From Maricaulaceae bacterium (GTDB lineage: Bacteria > Pseudomonadota > Alphaproteobacteria > Caulobacterales > Maricaulaceae): a stretch of 64,000 nucleotides of DNA. Positions 10,575 through 19,674 of this stretch are shown here, piece after piece. Made by a program: the position numbers and the translations under genes. Every line of letters starts with the position of its first letter. Positions within the stretch are counted from its first letter, which is position 1. The stretch is taken from the NCBI GenBank assembly GCA_026126205.1, contig JAHCJP010000007.1:86436-150435 (forward strand), written 5' to 3'. The notes under the pieces were generated by a model. The model was not told the origin of the DNA. It ran no database searches and saw only the letters and a list, made by a program, of their open reading frames with translations.

Positions 10575-11528
10575 TCAGACCCCGCCCTCCGCGTCCAGAC
10601 CGGCGATCGCCCGCGCGAAGGCGGCGGCGCTGAAGGGCTGCAGGTCGTCCACGCCCTCGCCGACGCCGATATAGTGGATCGGCAGGGCGAATTTCTCGCC
10701 CACCTGCACCAGCGCGCCGCCCTTGGCGGTGCCGTCCAGCTTGGTCATGATCACGCCGGTGACGTTCGCGGCCTCCAGAAACGCCTCGGCCTGCGACACG
10801 GCGTTGCCGCCCACCGTGCCGTCCAGCACCAGCACGCAATGATGCGGCGCATCCGGAACCACCTTGCCGATGACGCGGACGATCTTTTTCAGTTCGTCCA
10901 TCAGCATCGCCTTGGTCTGCAGGCGCCCGGCGGTGTCGATCAGCACCGTGTCGAAGCCTTCGCGCTTCGCCCGCTCCACCGCCTCATAGGCCAGCCCCGC
11001 CGCGTCGGCGCCCAGCTCGCGCTTGACCACCGGAACCCCGGCGCGCTCGCCCCAGACGGAAAGCTGTTCGATGGCCGCGGCGCGGAAGGTGTCTCCGGCG
11101 GCGATCAGCACTTTCCCGCCGTCGCGTTTCAGCCCGGCGGCGATCTTGCCCAGCGTGGTGGTCTTGCCCGATCCGTTGACGCCGGCGAACAGCACCACGC
11201 GCGGCGCGGGGCCGGAGAGATCCAGCGGCTTTTCCAGCGGCGCCAGCGTCTCGGCCACCACGGCGGCCAGCGCCTGGCGCACCTCCTCGTCGGTGACTTC
11301 CTTGTCGAAGCGGTCTTTCGCCAGCCGCTGCACCGTGCGCGCCGCCGCCGGAGCGCCCAGATCGGCGGCGATCAGCAGCTCCTCCAGTTCGTCCAGCGCC
11401 GCCTGGTCCAGCCGGCGCTTGGTGAACACCGCCGCGACGCTTTCGGTGATCTGGGTCGAGCTGCGCTTCAGCCCCGCCGCCAGGCGGGCGAAAAAGCCAG
11501 GCTTTTTCGGTTTGTCCTCCGCGCTCAC
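10575..11528 (-). CDS. ftsY: Signal recognition particle receptor FtsY
   Basis: 317-residue SRP-receptor GTPase that docks ribosome-nascent chains at the membrane. The NG domain is complete: the N helical bundle, then GVNGSGKTTTLGKIA (G1), DTFRAAAIEQL (G2/IBD region), DTAGRLQTKAMLMDEL (G3), TKLDGTAKGG (G4) and GVGEGVDDLQPF near the end. The acidic A domain of E. coli FtsY is missing; the N-terminus is short and basic, as is common in alphaproteobacteria. Its start overlaps the stop of mtaB by four bases, so the two are translationally coupled. Confidence 0.96.
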   Translation of the reverse strand: MSAEDKPKKPGFFARLAAGLKRSSTQITESVAAVFTKRRLDQAALDELEELLIAADLGAPAAARTVQRLAKDRFDKEVTDEEVRQALAAVVAETLAPLEKPLDLSGPAPRVVLFAGVNGSGKTTTLGKIAAGLKRDGGKVLIAAGDTFRAAAIEQLSVWGERAGVPVVKRELGADAAGLAYEAVERAKREGFDTVLIDTAGRLQTKAMLMDELKKIVRVIGKVVPDAPHHCVLVLDGTVGGNAVSQAEAFLEAANVTGVIMTKLDGTAKGGALVQVGEKFALPIHYIGVGEGVDDLQPFSAAAFARAIAGLDAEGGV

Positions 11529-12841
11529 GCCGCGATGTCCCCGGTCAGTTCGCGGCCGTCATGGCCGGTGATCCGCAACGGGATGATGGCGCCGGCGCGA
11601 GCCGGAAGCGCGGGATCGAAACGGATGGCGGCGAAGTTCGGCGCGCGGGCGAAGCCGGGGCGCTCGACAAGGCCCTGTTGAACGCTTCCGGTCAGGGCGT
11701 GAAGATGCCGGGCCAGCGCCGCATCGCCCTTGTCGCGCAGCCGCGCCGCCCGTTCTTTCGCCACCGCCTTGCCGAGCTGCGGCATGCGCGCCGCCGGCGT
11801 GCCGGGGCGCGGCGAGAACGGGAACACGTGCAGATAGGCGAGATCGCAGTCGTCGACGAGGGCCAGCGTGTTCTCGAACATCGCTTCGGTCTCGGTCGGA
11901 AAGCCGGCGATCAAATCGGCGCCGAAAGCGATCTCGGGCCGCGCCTGCTTCAGCCGCGCGCATAGTTCCACCGCGTCGGCGCGCAGATGGCGGCGCTTCA
12001 TCCGCTTCAGGATCATGTCGTCGCCGGCCTGCAGCGACAGGTGCAAATGCGGGGCGATGCGGGCCGCGCCGGTGATCGCCTCGAACAGCGCCGGGTCGAT
12101 CTCGATGGCGTCGATGGACGACAGGCGCAGGCGCGGCAGGTCCGGCGCCGCCTTCAGGATCGCCTGCACCAGGCGGCCCAGCTTCGGCGCCCCCGGCAGG
12201 CCGGCGCCCCAGGAGGTGAGGTCCACCCCGGTCAGCACGATCTCCTGATGCCCGGAATCCACCAGCGTCTTGACCTGCGCCACCACCTCGCCGGCCGGGA
12301 CGGAGCGCGAATTGCCGCGGCCATAGGGGATGATGCAGAAGGTGCAGCGATGGTCGCAGCCGGTCTGCACCTGCACATAGGCGCGCGCCCGGCCGTCCAT
12401 GCCGTCGACCAGGTGCCCCGCTGTCTCGCGCACGCTCATGATGTCGTTGACGCGCACCTTCTCGCTTCCGCCCAGCAGGGCGGCGGGGGCGAAGGTTTCG
12501 GCGCGCAGCTTCTCGGTATTGCCGATCACCCGCGTCACCTCCGGCATGGCGGCGAAGGCGGCGGGGTCGATCTGCGCCGCGCAGCCGGTGACGATCACCG
12601 GCGCGTCCGGGCGCGTCTTGCGGGCGCGGCGGATCGCCTGCCGCCCCTGGCGCACGGCCTCGGCGGTGACCGCGCAGGTGTTGACGATCACCGCCTCCGT
12701 CAGGCCGGCGGCGCGGGCGTGGCCGCGCATCACCTCGGCCTCCCAGGCGTTCAGCCGGCAGCCGAAGCTGACGATCTCGACAGCCTCCGGAGGCGCATCA
12801 CCCGCGGTGCGCGGGGGCGGGGTGTCTGCAAGCGCGGTCAT
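11525..12841 (-). CDS. mtaB: tRNA t6A37 methylthiotransferase MtaB
   Basis: 438 residues. The enzyme adds a methylthio group to N6-threonylcarbamoyladenosine 37 of tRNAs using two 4Fe-4S clusters. The N-terminal UPF0004 domain shows its three Cys in SFGCRLN, NTCAVT and VTGCAAQ. The radical SAM cluster motif is CDHRCTFCIIPYGRG, and the C-terminal TRAM-like domain follows. The ATG at 12841 (MTALADTPPPR) is chosen; the frame is open far upstream only as an antisense shadow within trkH. The stop overlaps ftsY, and trkH lies 44 bases upstream on the same strand. Confidence 0.94.
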   Translation of the reverse strand: MTALADTPPPRTAGDAPPEAVEIVSFGCRLNAWEAEVMRGHARAAGLTEAVIVNTCAVTAEAVRQGRQAIRRARKTRPDAPVIVTGCAAQIDPAAFAAMPEVTRVIGNTEKLRAETFAPAALLGGSEKVRVNDIMSVRETAGHLVDGMDGRARAYVQVQTGCDHRCTFCIIPYGRGNSRSVPAGEVVAQVKTLVDSGHQEIVLTGVDLTSWGAGLPGAPKLGRLVQAILKAAPDLPRLRLSSIDAIEIDPALFEAITGAARIAPHLHLSLQAGDDMILKRMKRRHLRADAVELCARLKQARPEIAFGADLIAGFPTETEAMFENTLALVDDCDLAYLHVFPFSPRPGTPAARMPQLGKAVAKERAARLRDKGDAALARHLHALTGSVQQGLVERPGFARAPNFAAIRFDPALPARAGAIIPLRITGHDGRELTGDIAA

Positions 12842-12885
12842 GGGCGGCGGAAAGTGGGGGAGCGGGCCGCGCGGGTCAAGCGCGC

Positions 12886-14337
12886 TCACCGGTCGTAGAA
12901 GCGCGGCAGGAACAGCAGCAACACGGTCATGATCTCCAGCCGTCCCAGCACCATCATGAAGGACAGCAGCCATTTCGCCTCCTCCGGGAGGGGGGCGAAA
13001 TTGCCGGCGGGCCCGATGATTTCGCCAAGACCGGGGCCGATATTGGCCACCGCATTGGCCGAGGCGGAGACCGCGGTGACGAAGTCCAGCCCCATCGCCG
13101 ACAGGGCCACGGCGCCAATGGCGAAGGCGCCCACGAACATGCCGGCGAACAGCGCGACGGAGACGATGTCGGCGTCGGTCAGCCGCCGGCCGCGATGGTG
13201 CATGGCGATCACCGCGTTCGGCTGCGCCGTGCGGGCGAGGTGCTGGACGATGGCCTTGCCCATCACTTCGAGCCGGAAAATCTTGAACCCGCCGGCGGTG
13301 GAGCCGGCGCAGCCGCCCAGGAACATCAGGAAGAAGAACAGGCCGACGGCGGCCGGGCCCCATAACTGGTAGTCGGCGGTGGCGAAGCCGGTTGTGGTGA
13401 CGATGGAGGCGACATTGAAGAACGCCCCGCGCAGCGCCTCGAAGAACGCCGTTCCCTGCGCGGCCTGGTAGGCGGTCAGCACCAGCGCCGCCGTGACGAT
13501 GATCGCCGCCAGCAGGCCCACTTCTCCGAACCCGGACCCGGCGCCGCGCGCCCGTTTCGGCCGCAGCAGCCGCACATACAGCAGGAAGGGCAGCGCGCCG
13601 GTGAACATGAACGCCACGGCGATCCACTGCACCCCGGGCGAGAAGGCGCCCATCGAGGCGTCGCGGGTGGAGAAACCGGCGGTGGAGACGGTGGTGAAGG
13701 CGTGGGCGATCGCGTCGAACCCGCTCATGCCGGCGATGGCGTACAGGCTGGCGCAGGCCAGCGTCAGGCCGAGATAGATCGCGCCGATGATCGCCGCCAG
13801 CTCGCCGGGGCGCGCGATCAGCTTTTCATCCGACTTGTCGGTGAACTCCAGCCGCAGCAACTGCATGCCGCCGATGCGCAGGAAGGGCAGGATGGCGATG
13901 GACAGGCCGATAATGCCGAACCCGCCCACCCATTGCAGCGCGGCGCGCCACATCAGCAGGCTGGGCGGGGCGCCGTCGAGGCCGGAAATCACCGTCGAGC
14001 CGGTGGTGGTCAGACCCGACACCGCCTCGAAATAGGCGTCGGTGAAGGACAGCTGCAGCGCGCCGAGCATCAGCGGGATGCAGGCCAGCAGCGGCAGGCC
14101 GAACCAGGCCCCGACGGTCAGCGCCACGGCCTGGCGGAATTTCAGCTCCGGCTCCGCCCCCCAGCCGGCGGCGACGAACAGCCCGCCGACCAGCGCCCCG
14201 GCCATCGCGGCGGCGGCGAAGGCGGCGGACTGGCCGTCTCCGGCCGCGCGAGAGCCGAGCGCGTGCAGGGCCGCCATCGCCGCCAGCGTCAGCGCCAGCC
14301 AGCCGAGCGCGAACAGCACGACGCGAAAATCACGCAT
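12886..14337 (-). CDS. trkH: TrkH-family potassium uptake protein
   Basis: 483 residues with the eight-helix plus four pore-loop plan of Trk/Ktr K+ transporters. The four selectivity-filter segments are visible, each with the conserved Gly: LTTTGSTVISGLD, TVSTAGFSTRDAS, VTTTGFATADYQ and SASANAVANIGPG. It works with a cytosolic TrkA NAD-binding protein, which is not in this window. It lies between dapF (48 bases downstream) and mtaB, all on the minus strand, so a shared transcript is possible though not shown. Confidence 0.93.
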   Translation of the reverse strand: MRDFRVVLFALGWLALTLAAMAALHALGSRAAGDGQSAAFAAAAMAGALVGGLFVAAGWGAEPELKFRQAVALTVGAWFGLPLLACIPLMLGALQLSFTDAYFEAVSGLTTTGSTVISGLDGAPPSLLMWRAALQWVGGFGIIGLSIAILPFLRIGGMQLLRLEFTDKSDEKLIARPGELAAIIGAIYLGLTLACASLYAIAGMSGFDAIAHAFTTVSTAGFSTRDASMGAFSPGVQWIAVAFMFTGALPFLLYVRLLRPKRARGAGSGFGEVGLLAAIIVTAALVLTAYQAAQGTAFFEALRGAFFNVASIVTTTGFATADYQLWGPAAVGLFFFLMFLGGCAGSTAGGFKIFRLEVMGKAIVQHLARTAQPNAVIAMHHRGRRLTDADIVSVALFAGMFVGAFAIGAVALSAMGLDFVTAVSASANAVANIGPGLGEIIGPAGNFAPLPEEAKWLLSFMMVLGRLEIMTVLLLFLPRFYDR

Positions 14338-14384
14338 ATGCGGCGGCCCCGTTCATAGCGCGCGGCAGGGTGACGGCGAAGCGC

Positions 14385-15200
14385 TCACAACGCAATCTCC
14401 GTTTCGCCGGTGATCTCCACCGGACCGTCCAGCGTCACATGCCCGTCCTCGCGCCACACCGCGCGCAGCTCGCCGCCGTCGGCGACGATCACCGCCTCGC
14501 GCCCGGTCAGGCCGCGCCGCGCGGCGCAGACCAGCGCCGCCGCCGCGCCGGTGCCGCAGGCTCTGGTCAGCCCCGTCCCGCGCTCCCACACCTTCAGACG
14601 GATGCGGTCCGGCGCCAGCACCTGCGCGAAACCGGCGTTGACGCGCTCCGGAAACAGCGGGTCATGCTCGACCACGGGGCCGATCTCGCGCACCGGCAGC
14701 GCCTCGACGTCATCGACGAAGAACACCGCGTGCGGATTGCCCATCGACGCCGCGCCGGGGGCGGACAGGCGCACGCCCGCCGCCTCGACCGCGTAGTCCA
14801 GCGCCACGGTGTCCATCGCCCGCGCCAGCGGTATGTCGCGCCATCCCGTGCGGGCCGGGCCGAGATCGACGCGGGCGCGCAGGGCGCCGGTGCGCTCCGC
14901 CGCCAGCGGGCCGGCGGCGGAATCGAGCGTCAGCGCCGCCGCCCCGCTTTCATCCATCAGCCACAGCGCCGCGGCGCGCGCGCCATTGCCGCAGGCGCCG
15001 CTCTCGCCGCCGTCGGCGTTGAACACGCGCATGAAGGCGGCATGGCCCTCGCCCGCCGCCTCCAGGACCAGCAATTGGTCAAAGCCGTACTGCTCCGCCA
15101 GCGCGCGCACCGCCGCCGCCGAAGGCCGCGGCGCCGGGCCGCCGCGGGCGTCGGCCAGCAGGAAGGCGTTGCCCGCCCCGTTGATCAGCATCGCGCGCAT
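14385..15200 (-). CDS. dapF: Diaminopimelate epimerase DapF
   Basis: 271 residues. It interconverts LL- and meso-diaminopimelate for lysine and peptidoglycan synthesis. The two catalytic cysteines appear in GESGACGNGARA and LTRACGTGAAAA. The N-terminal INGAGNAFLLADAR replaces the usual GxGNDF motif, with Ala instead of Asp after Asn, a mild variant. ASMGNPHAVFFVDDV is the conserved substrate-binding stretch. The start at 15200 is followed by the usual short first strand. In other alphaproteobacteria dapF commonly lies just upstream of mtaB and ftsY; here trkH sits between. Confidence 0.93.
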   Translation of the reverse strand: MRAMLINGAGNAFLLADARGGPAPRPSAAAVRALAEQYGFDQLLVLEAAGEGHAAFMRVFNADGGESGACGNGARAAALWLMDESGAAALTLDSAAGPLAAERTGALRARVDLGPARTGWRDIPLARAMDTVALDYAVEAAGVRLSAPGAASMGNPHAVFFVDDVEALPVREIGPVVEHDPLFPERVNAGFAQVLAPDRIRLKVWERGTGLTRACGTGAAAALVCAARRGLTGREAVIVADGGELRAVWREDGHVTLDGPVEITGETEIAL

Positions 15201-15290
15201 GTGAGAGGGCTAGCGGCCATTCTGTTTTGCGTAAAGCGCCGGGTTTGGGTTTTATAGCGCCTGACGAATCCTGACGAGGGAGCTGGACCG

Positions 15291-17513
15291 ATGAACAAGA
15301 CCCTTTGGACCGCGGCCGCATCCGCCGCCGCGCTGGCGCTGGCCGCCTGCGGCGAGCAGACGCCATACGCACCGCCCGCCGATGATGGAGCCGCCATGGA
15401 CGCCGCCCCCGCCGCCGAACGCCGGATCGTGGAGATCGACCCCGACAACGATCCCCGCGTCTGGCTGGAGGAAGTGGAGGGCGAGGAGGCGCTGAACTGG
15501 GCCCGCGCCGAGAACCAGCGCGCCTATGAGCGCCTGCAGGGCGACGCCCGTTACGAGGAGTTCTTCGGCCAGGCGCTGGAGATCTATCAGAGCCAGGACC
15601 GCATCCCCTTCGGCAGCGTGCGCGGCGATTACGTCTATAATTTCTGGCAGGACGCGCAGAACACCCACGGCCTGTGGCGGCGCGCGACGCTGGAAAGCTA
15701 TCTGTCCAACGACATCGAATGGGAGACGATCCTCGATCTCGACGCGCTGGCCGCCGAGGAGGGGATGAACTGGGTGTGGCGCGGGGCCTCCTGCGCGCCG
15801 CTGCCTTCCACCCGCTGCATCCTCACCCTGTCCAATGGCGGCCTGGACGCCGCGCACCGGCGCGAGTTCGACATCGAGGAGCGCGCCTTCGTCGAAGGCG
15901 GGTTCGTGATTCCCGAAACCAAGGGCGGGACCAGCTGGGCCGACGAGGACACGCTGATGATCGCCACGGCGCTGGACCCGGAGACCACCACCGATTCCGG
16001 CTATCCGTTCGCGGTGCAGCGCTGGGCGCGCGGAACGCCGCTGTCCGAGGCCGCGGAAGCGATCCGCGGCGAGCGCGCCAATGTCGGCGTCTGGACCGCC
16101 CGCCTGGAAGGCACGGACGGCGAGGCGCACGTGCTGGCCGTGCAGCGCGTCACCTTCTTCGAGGGAATCAACTGGGTGCTGCCGGAGGAGGGCGAACCCG
16201 TCGCCCTGCCGCTGCCGTTGCGCCACAGCCTGGACGGGCTGTATCGCGGCCAGCTGGTGTTCCGCATCAACCAGGACTGGTCGCCGGAAGGCGACACCGC
16301 CACCTATCCGCAAGGCTCGGTGCTGTCCTTCGACCTGAATGAATTCCTCGACACCGGCGAACTGCCCCGCGTGCATATCGTGTTCGCGCCCGGCGCGCGG
16401 CAGTCGGTGCGCTCGGTCGGCGTCTCGGCCTCTGCGGTGTTGATGGCGATCGACGAGAACGTCACCGGCGGCGCTTTCGCCTTCGACTTCAACGGCGACG
16501 GCTGGACGATGAGCGAGATCGCCACGCCGGACAATCTCGCCATCTCGATGTTCGGAGCCAGCCCGGAGCACAATGTCGCCTTCCTGAGCGTGCAGGGCTT
16601 CCTGACCCCGTCCTCGATGTATGTGATCGACGCGGCGGCGCGCTCGGCGCGGCTGGCGAAATCCTCTCCGGCCTGGTTCGACGCCGAGGGGCTGATCGTC
16701 GAGCAGCACGAGGTGCGCTCGCCGGACGGCACCTACATTCCCTATTTCCTGGTGCGGCGCGAGGACATCGAACTGAACGGCGACACGCCGGTGTTCCTGC
16801 ACGCCTATGGCGGGTTCCAGATCACCTCCAGCCCCGGCTATTCGGGCGTGCGCGGCCGGCTGTGGCTGGAGCGCGGCGGCGCCTTCGCGCTGGCCAATAT
16901 CCGCGGCGGCGGCGAGTTCGGCCCGGCCTGGCACCAGGCGGGGCTGAAGACCGAGCGCCAGCGCATCTATGACGACATGATCGCCGTGGCCGAGGACCTG
17001 ATCCGCCGCGGCGTGACGCGGCCCGACCGGCTGGGCGTCAATGGCGGGTCGAACGGCGGCCTGCTGACCGGGGTGATGTACACCCAGCGCCCGGACCTGT
17101 GGGGCGCGGTGGTCAGCGCCGTGCCGCTGCTCGACATGCTGCGCTATCACCGGCTGCTGGCCGGGGCGAGCTGGATGGGCGAGTACGGCGACCCGGACGA
17201 TCCGGTGGAGGGCGCCTTCCTGCGCTCGATCTCGCCCTATCACAATGTCGACGCCAACGCCGACTATCCGGAGATCTACATCTACACCTCGACCAAGGAT
17301 GACCGCGTCCATCCCGGCCACGCCCGCAAGATGGCGCACCTGCTCAGCGAGCTGGGCCATCCGTATCTCTATTACGAGAACATCGAGGGCGGCCATTCGG
17401 CGGCGGCGAATCTGGAGGAGCTCGCCCGGCGCGACGCCATGCTCTACGTGTTCATGAGCCAGCGGCTGATGGACCGGCCCGCGGCCGGGGAAGCGGACGG
17501 GGCGGAGGAGTAG
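15291..17513 (+). CDS. Prolyl oligopeptidase family serine peptidase, lipoprotein
   Basis: 740 residues. The N-terminus MNKTLWTAAASAAALALAAC is a lipoprotein signal with the lipobox LAAC, so the enzyme is anchored in a membrane and faces the periplasm. The seven-bladed propeller domain occupies about residues 60-480, starting DPRVWLEEVEGEEALNWAR. The C-terminal alpha/beta hydrolase carries the nucleophile in NGGSNGGLLTG, the acidic residue in STKDDRVHPGHARKM and the His in IEGGHSAAAN. This is the S9A type, which cleaves peptides after proline. It is alone on the plus strand, divergent from dapF and followed by a long non-coding stretch. Confidence 0.93.
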   Translation: MNKTLWTAAASAAALALAACGEQTPYAPPADDGAAMDAAPAAERRIVEIDPDNDPRVWLEEVEGEEALNWARAENQRAYERLQGDARYEEFFGQALEIYQSQDRIPFGSVRGDYVYNFWQDAQNTHGLWRRATLESYLSNDIEWETILDLDALAAEEGMNWVWRGASCAPLPSTRCILTLSNGGLDAAHRREFDIEERAFVEGGFVIPETKGGTSWADEDTLMIATALDPETTTDSGYPFAVQRWARGTPLSEAAEAIRGERANVGVWTARLEGTDGEAHVLAVQRVTFFEGINWVLPEEGEPVALPLPLRHSLDGLYRGQLVFRINQDWSPEGDTATYPQGSVLSFDLNEFLDTGELPRVHIVFAPGARQSVRSVGVSASAVLMAIDENVTGGAFAFDFNGDGWTMSEIATPDNLAISMFGASPEHNVAFLSVQGFLTPSSMYVIDAAARSARLAKSSPAWFDAEGLIVEQHEVRSPDGTYIPYFLVRREDIELNGDTPVFLHAYGGFQITSSPGYSGVRGRLWLERGGAFALANIRGGGEFGPAWHQAGLKTERQRIYDDMIAVAEDLIRRGVTRPDRLGVNGGSNGGLLTGVMYTQRPDLWGAVVSAVPLLDMLRYHRLLAGASWMGEYGDPDDPVEGAFLRSISPYHNVDANADYPEIYIYTSTKDDRVHPGHARKMAHLLSELGHPYLYYENIEGGHSAAANLEELARRDAMLYVFMSQRLMDRPAAGEADGAEE

Positions 17514-18361
17514 GGGGGCGCTTTTCCCCTGCACCCCTCTGCGGCCGATCCCCGGTTCAAAACGGCGTGCCGCATTGAGCAAGCTCAAACCACGTCATTC
17601 CGGGCGCGGCGCGGCTCGCCATTGACGCGCTCACCCTCCCCCGGCGCGGGGAGGGTCACGAGGGGCGGCGCAGCCGTTCCGAGTGGGGTGGGGGGCGAAT
17701 GGCGCGAACGGAAACTTCCCCCCACCCCGGCCCTCCGGCCTGACGGCCGTAGGACCGACCCCCGGATCAAGTCCGGGGCAGGCTCTCCCCACGTTGGGGG
17801 AGGGTATGAAGCGTCGCCGTTCGTTGCTGACCTGAGCCGGCGAGCAGCGACAGGGCGCAGAAGCTGAACTTATCCAACACCCTGCACCGCTTCCCGGACG
17901 GGCCGCAGGCCCGATCCGGGATCCAGCAAACCATTGATCGCGCGGGGAAGCCGGGCCCCGGCTCGCGCGGCGCGCGGCCGGGGAGCGGCGGGCGGGGCGT
18001 GAACTTATCCGCACCGGCTGATCTGGCCGTATACTTCCCCCTGTTCCGGCTGCTTCGGAGGGCGCGGGCCCGCGTCGGCAAGCGGCGGCCGGAAGTGCGG
18101 AGCGCGTCCGTCCCGCCGGGGTGACGTCCGGCGGGCCCGGCGCGGCCGGCGGCGGGGGCGGACGACACTAACCGCCCGATCGTACCCATCCGCCGCCCTG
18201 GAAACGGGGGCGAGAGCGTCCGGGAAATCTCCGCGCGCGGGACGCCGATGGCGTCAGGCGTATCCATGACCGCGTAATCAGACGCCCACGGCGTCCCGCG
18301 CGTCCCTCCACCCGTCCATACCCCCGCGCCAAATGGCGGCGGGGCGATAGGCGCAGGGGGC
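17514..18361. repeat. Gene-free stretch packed with GC-rich palindromic repeats
   Basis: 848 bases without a credible gene. Several imperfect palindromes are visible. One unit around 17758-17784 has CCCCGGATC and TCCGGGG arms followed by CAGGCTC. One around 17888-17922 has CCCGGA and TCCGGG arms. A GC hairpin near 17948-17995 has GCCGG arms, and a 17-base inverted repeat with two mismatches has arms near 18239-18255 and 18283-18299. The first unit matches the insertion at 27423 in the Rhs region, which marks it as a dispersed family. One of the hairpins may terminate the upstream peptidase transcript or the nth transcript. Confidence 0.6.
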
Positions 18362-19045
18362 CTAACCCCCCTCCTTGGCCCCGTAGCGGCAGAGATCGCG
18401 CACCGCGCAGGCGGGGCAATCTGGCCGCCGCGCCTTGCACACATAACGCCCGTGCAGAATCAGCCAGTGATGCGCGCCCTTTTTGAAACGCGCCGGGGTG
18501 ATGCGCTCCAGCTTCTGCTCCACCTCCAGCGGGGTTTTTCCGGGCGCGAGGCCGGTGCGGTTGCCGACGCGGAAGATATGGGTGTCGACGGCGATGGTCG
18601 GTTCGCCGAACGCCTCGTTCAGCACCACGTTCGCGGTCTTGCGGCCGACGCCCGGCAGGGCTTCCAGCGCCGCGCGCTCCCGCGGCGCCTGCCCGCCATG
18701 GCGCTCGACCAGGATCCGCGACAGCGCGGCGACATTCTTCGCCTTGGTGCGGTAAAGCCCGATGGTTTTGATCAGCTCCGCGATGCGCGCCTCGCCCAGC
18801 GCCGCCATCTTCTCCGGCGTATCGGCGGCGGCGAACAGCGCCGGTGTGGCCTTGTTGACGCCGACATCGGTGGCCTGCGCCGACAGCACCACCGCGACCA
18901 GCAGGGTGAAGGGATTCGCATAGTCCAGCTCGGTGCGCGGATCGGGGCGGTCCTGCGCCAGCGCGGCGAAGAAGCGCTCGGCCTCCACCGCCGTAAACGG
19001 CTTCGGCGCAGCGGACTTGCGGGCTTTTGGCGGTCTTGCGGTCAT
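18362..19045 (-). CDS. nth: Endonuclease III (DNA glycosylase/AP lyase)
   Basis: 227 residues. It removes oxidised pyrimidines and cleaves at abasic sites in base-excision repair. The helix-hairpin-helix LPGVGRKTANVVL contains the catalytic Lys, the catalytic Asp is in VDTHIFRVGNR, and the 4Fe-4S cluster ligands follow the expected C-x6-C-x2-C-x5-C spacing in CKARRPDCPACAVRDLC. The N-terminus has a short basic extension (MTARPPKARKSAAPK). It is divergent from a DUF2244 gene, 64 bases away, a pairing common in alphaproteobacteria. Confidence 0.95.
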   Translation of the reverse strand: MTARPPKARKSAAPKPFTAVEAERFFAALAQDRPDPRTELDYANPFTLLVAVVLSAQATDVGVNKATPALFAAADTPEKMAALGEARIAELIKTIGLYRTKAKNVAALSRILVERHGGQAPRERAALEALPGVGRKTANVVLNEAFGEPTIAVDTHIFRVGNRTGLAPGKTPLEVEQKLERITPARFKKGAHHWLILHGRYVCKARRPDCPACAVRDLCRYGAKEGG

Positions 19046-19109
19046 GACCCGCAGTTAGCCGCCTGCGGCCGCCGGTGTCATCCCGTTTCCTGCGCGTTAT
19101 CATGGCGGC

Positions 19110-19652
19110 GTGAGCGCCGAGTACGAAACCTGGCCCGCCGAGGACGCCGCGCCCGCTCCGCCGCTGGCGCCATTGTTCATGGACGCCGAACTGTTCCCCA
19201 ACCGCTCGCTGCCCAACACCGGGTTCTTCGTGCTGATGGGCGTGCTGATCGCGCTGGCCTTCACCGCCGGGGCCGTGTTCGCCAGCATCGGGGCCTGGCC
19301 GGTGCCGTTCTTCTTCGGGCTGGAGATCGTGCTGGTCTGGCTGGCCTTCAAACTCAGCTACCGCCAGGGGCGGCGCCGGGAGCTGATCCGCATCGGCGCC
19401 GACCGCATCGCCGTGCATCGCCGCCACCCCAACGGCCGCGTGCGCCATTACGTGCTGCCAACCGCCTGGACGCGGGCCGAGATCGCCCGCCCCGGCGAGC
19501 ATCAGGCGCAATTACGCCTCGCCGCCTATGGCCGGACGCTGGTGCTGGGCGCGTTCCTGAGCCCTGCTGAACGCGAACGATTGGGCGTTGCGGTGATCCG
19601 CGCTCTTGGCCGCGCCCGCGCCGCGCCGCAAGAAGCGGGTGGCGGGGCGTGA
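19110..19652 (+). CDS. DUF2244 domain membrane protein
   Basis: 180 residues. Two membrane helices (about residues 37-58 and 63-80) form a hairpin after FPNRSLPNTGFFVLMGVL, followed by a cytosolic beta-rich domain with RRHPNGRVRHYVLPTAWTR and LGAFLSPAERERLG. This is the DUF2244 pattern; the family has no established function. It is divergent from nth and its 3' end is 22 bases before the start of the Ada-like gene on the same strand. The start is the GTG/ATG-type codon at 19110, which gives the usual short acidic leader. Confidence 0.85.
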   Translation: MSAEYETWPAEDAAPAPPLAPLFMDAELFPNRSLPNTGFFVLMGVLIALAFTAGAVFASIGAWPVPFFFGLEIVLVWLAFKLSYRQGRRRELIRIGADRIAVHRRHPNGRVRHYVLPTAWTRAEIARPGEHQAQLRLAAYGRTLVLGAFLSPAERERLGVAVIRALGRARAAPQEAGGGA

Positions 19653-19674
19653 GCGCGCGCGCCATTCTGCCGCC

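Noticed and set aside
15252..17588. 778-residue minus frame opposite the prolyl oligopeptidase
   Set aside because: Arg/His/Gln-rich antisense text. The plus strand carries the signal peptide and catalytic triad.
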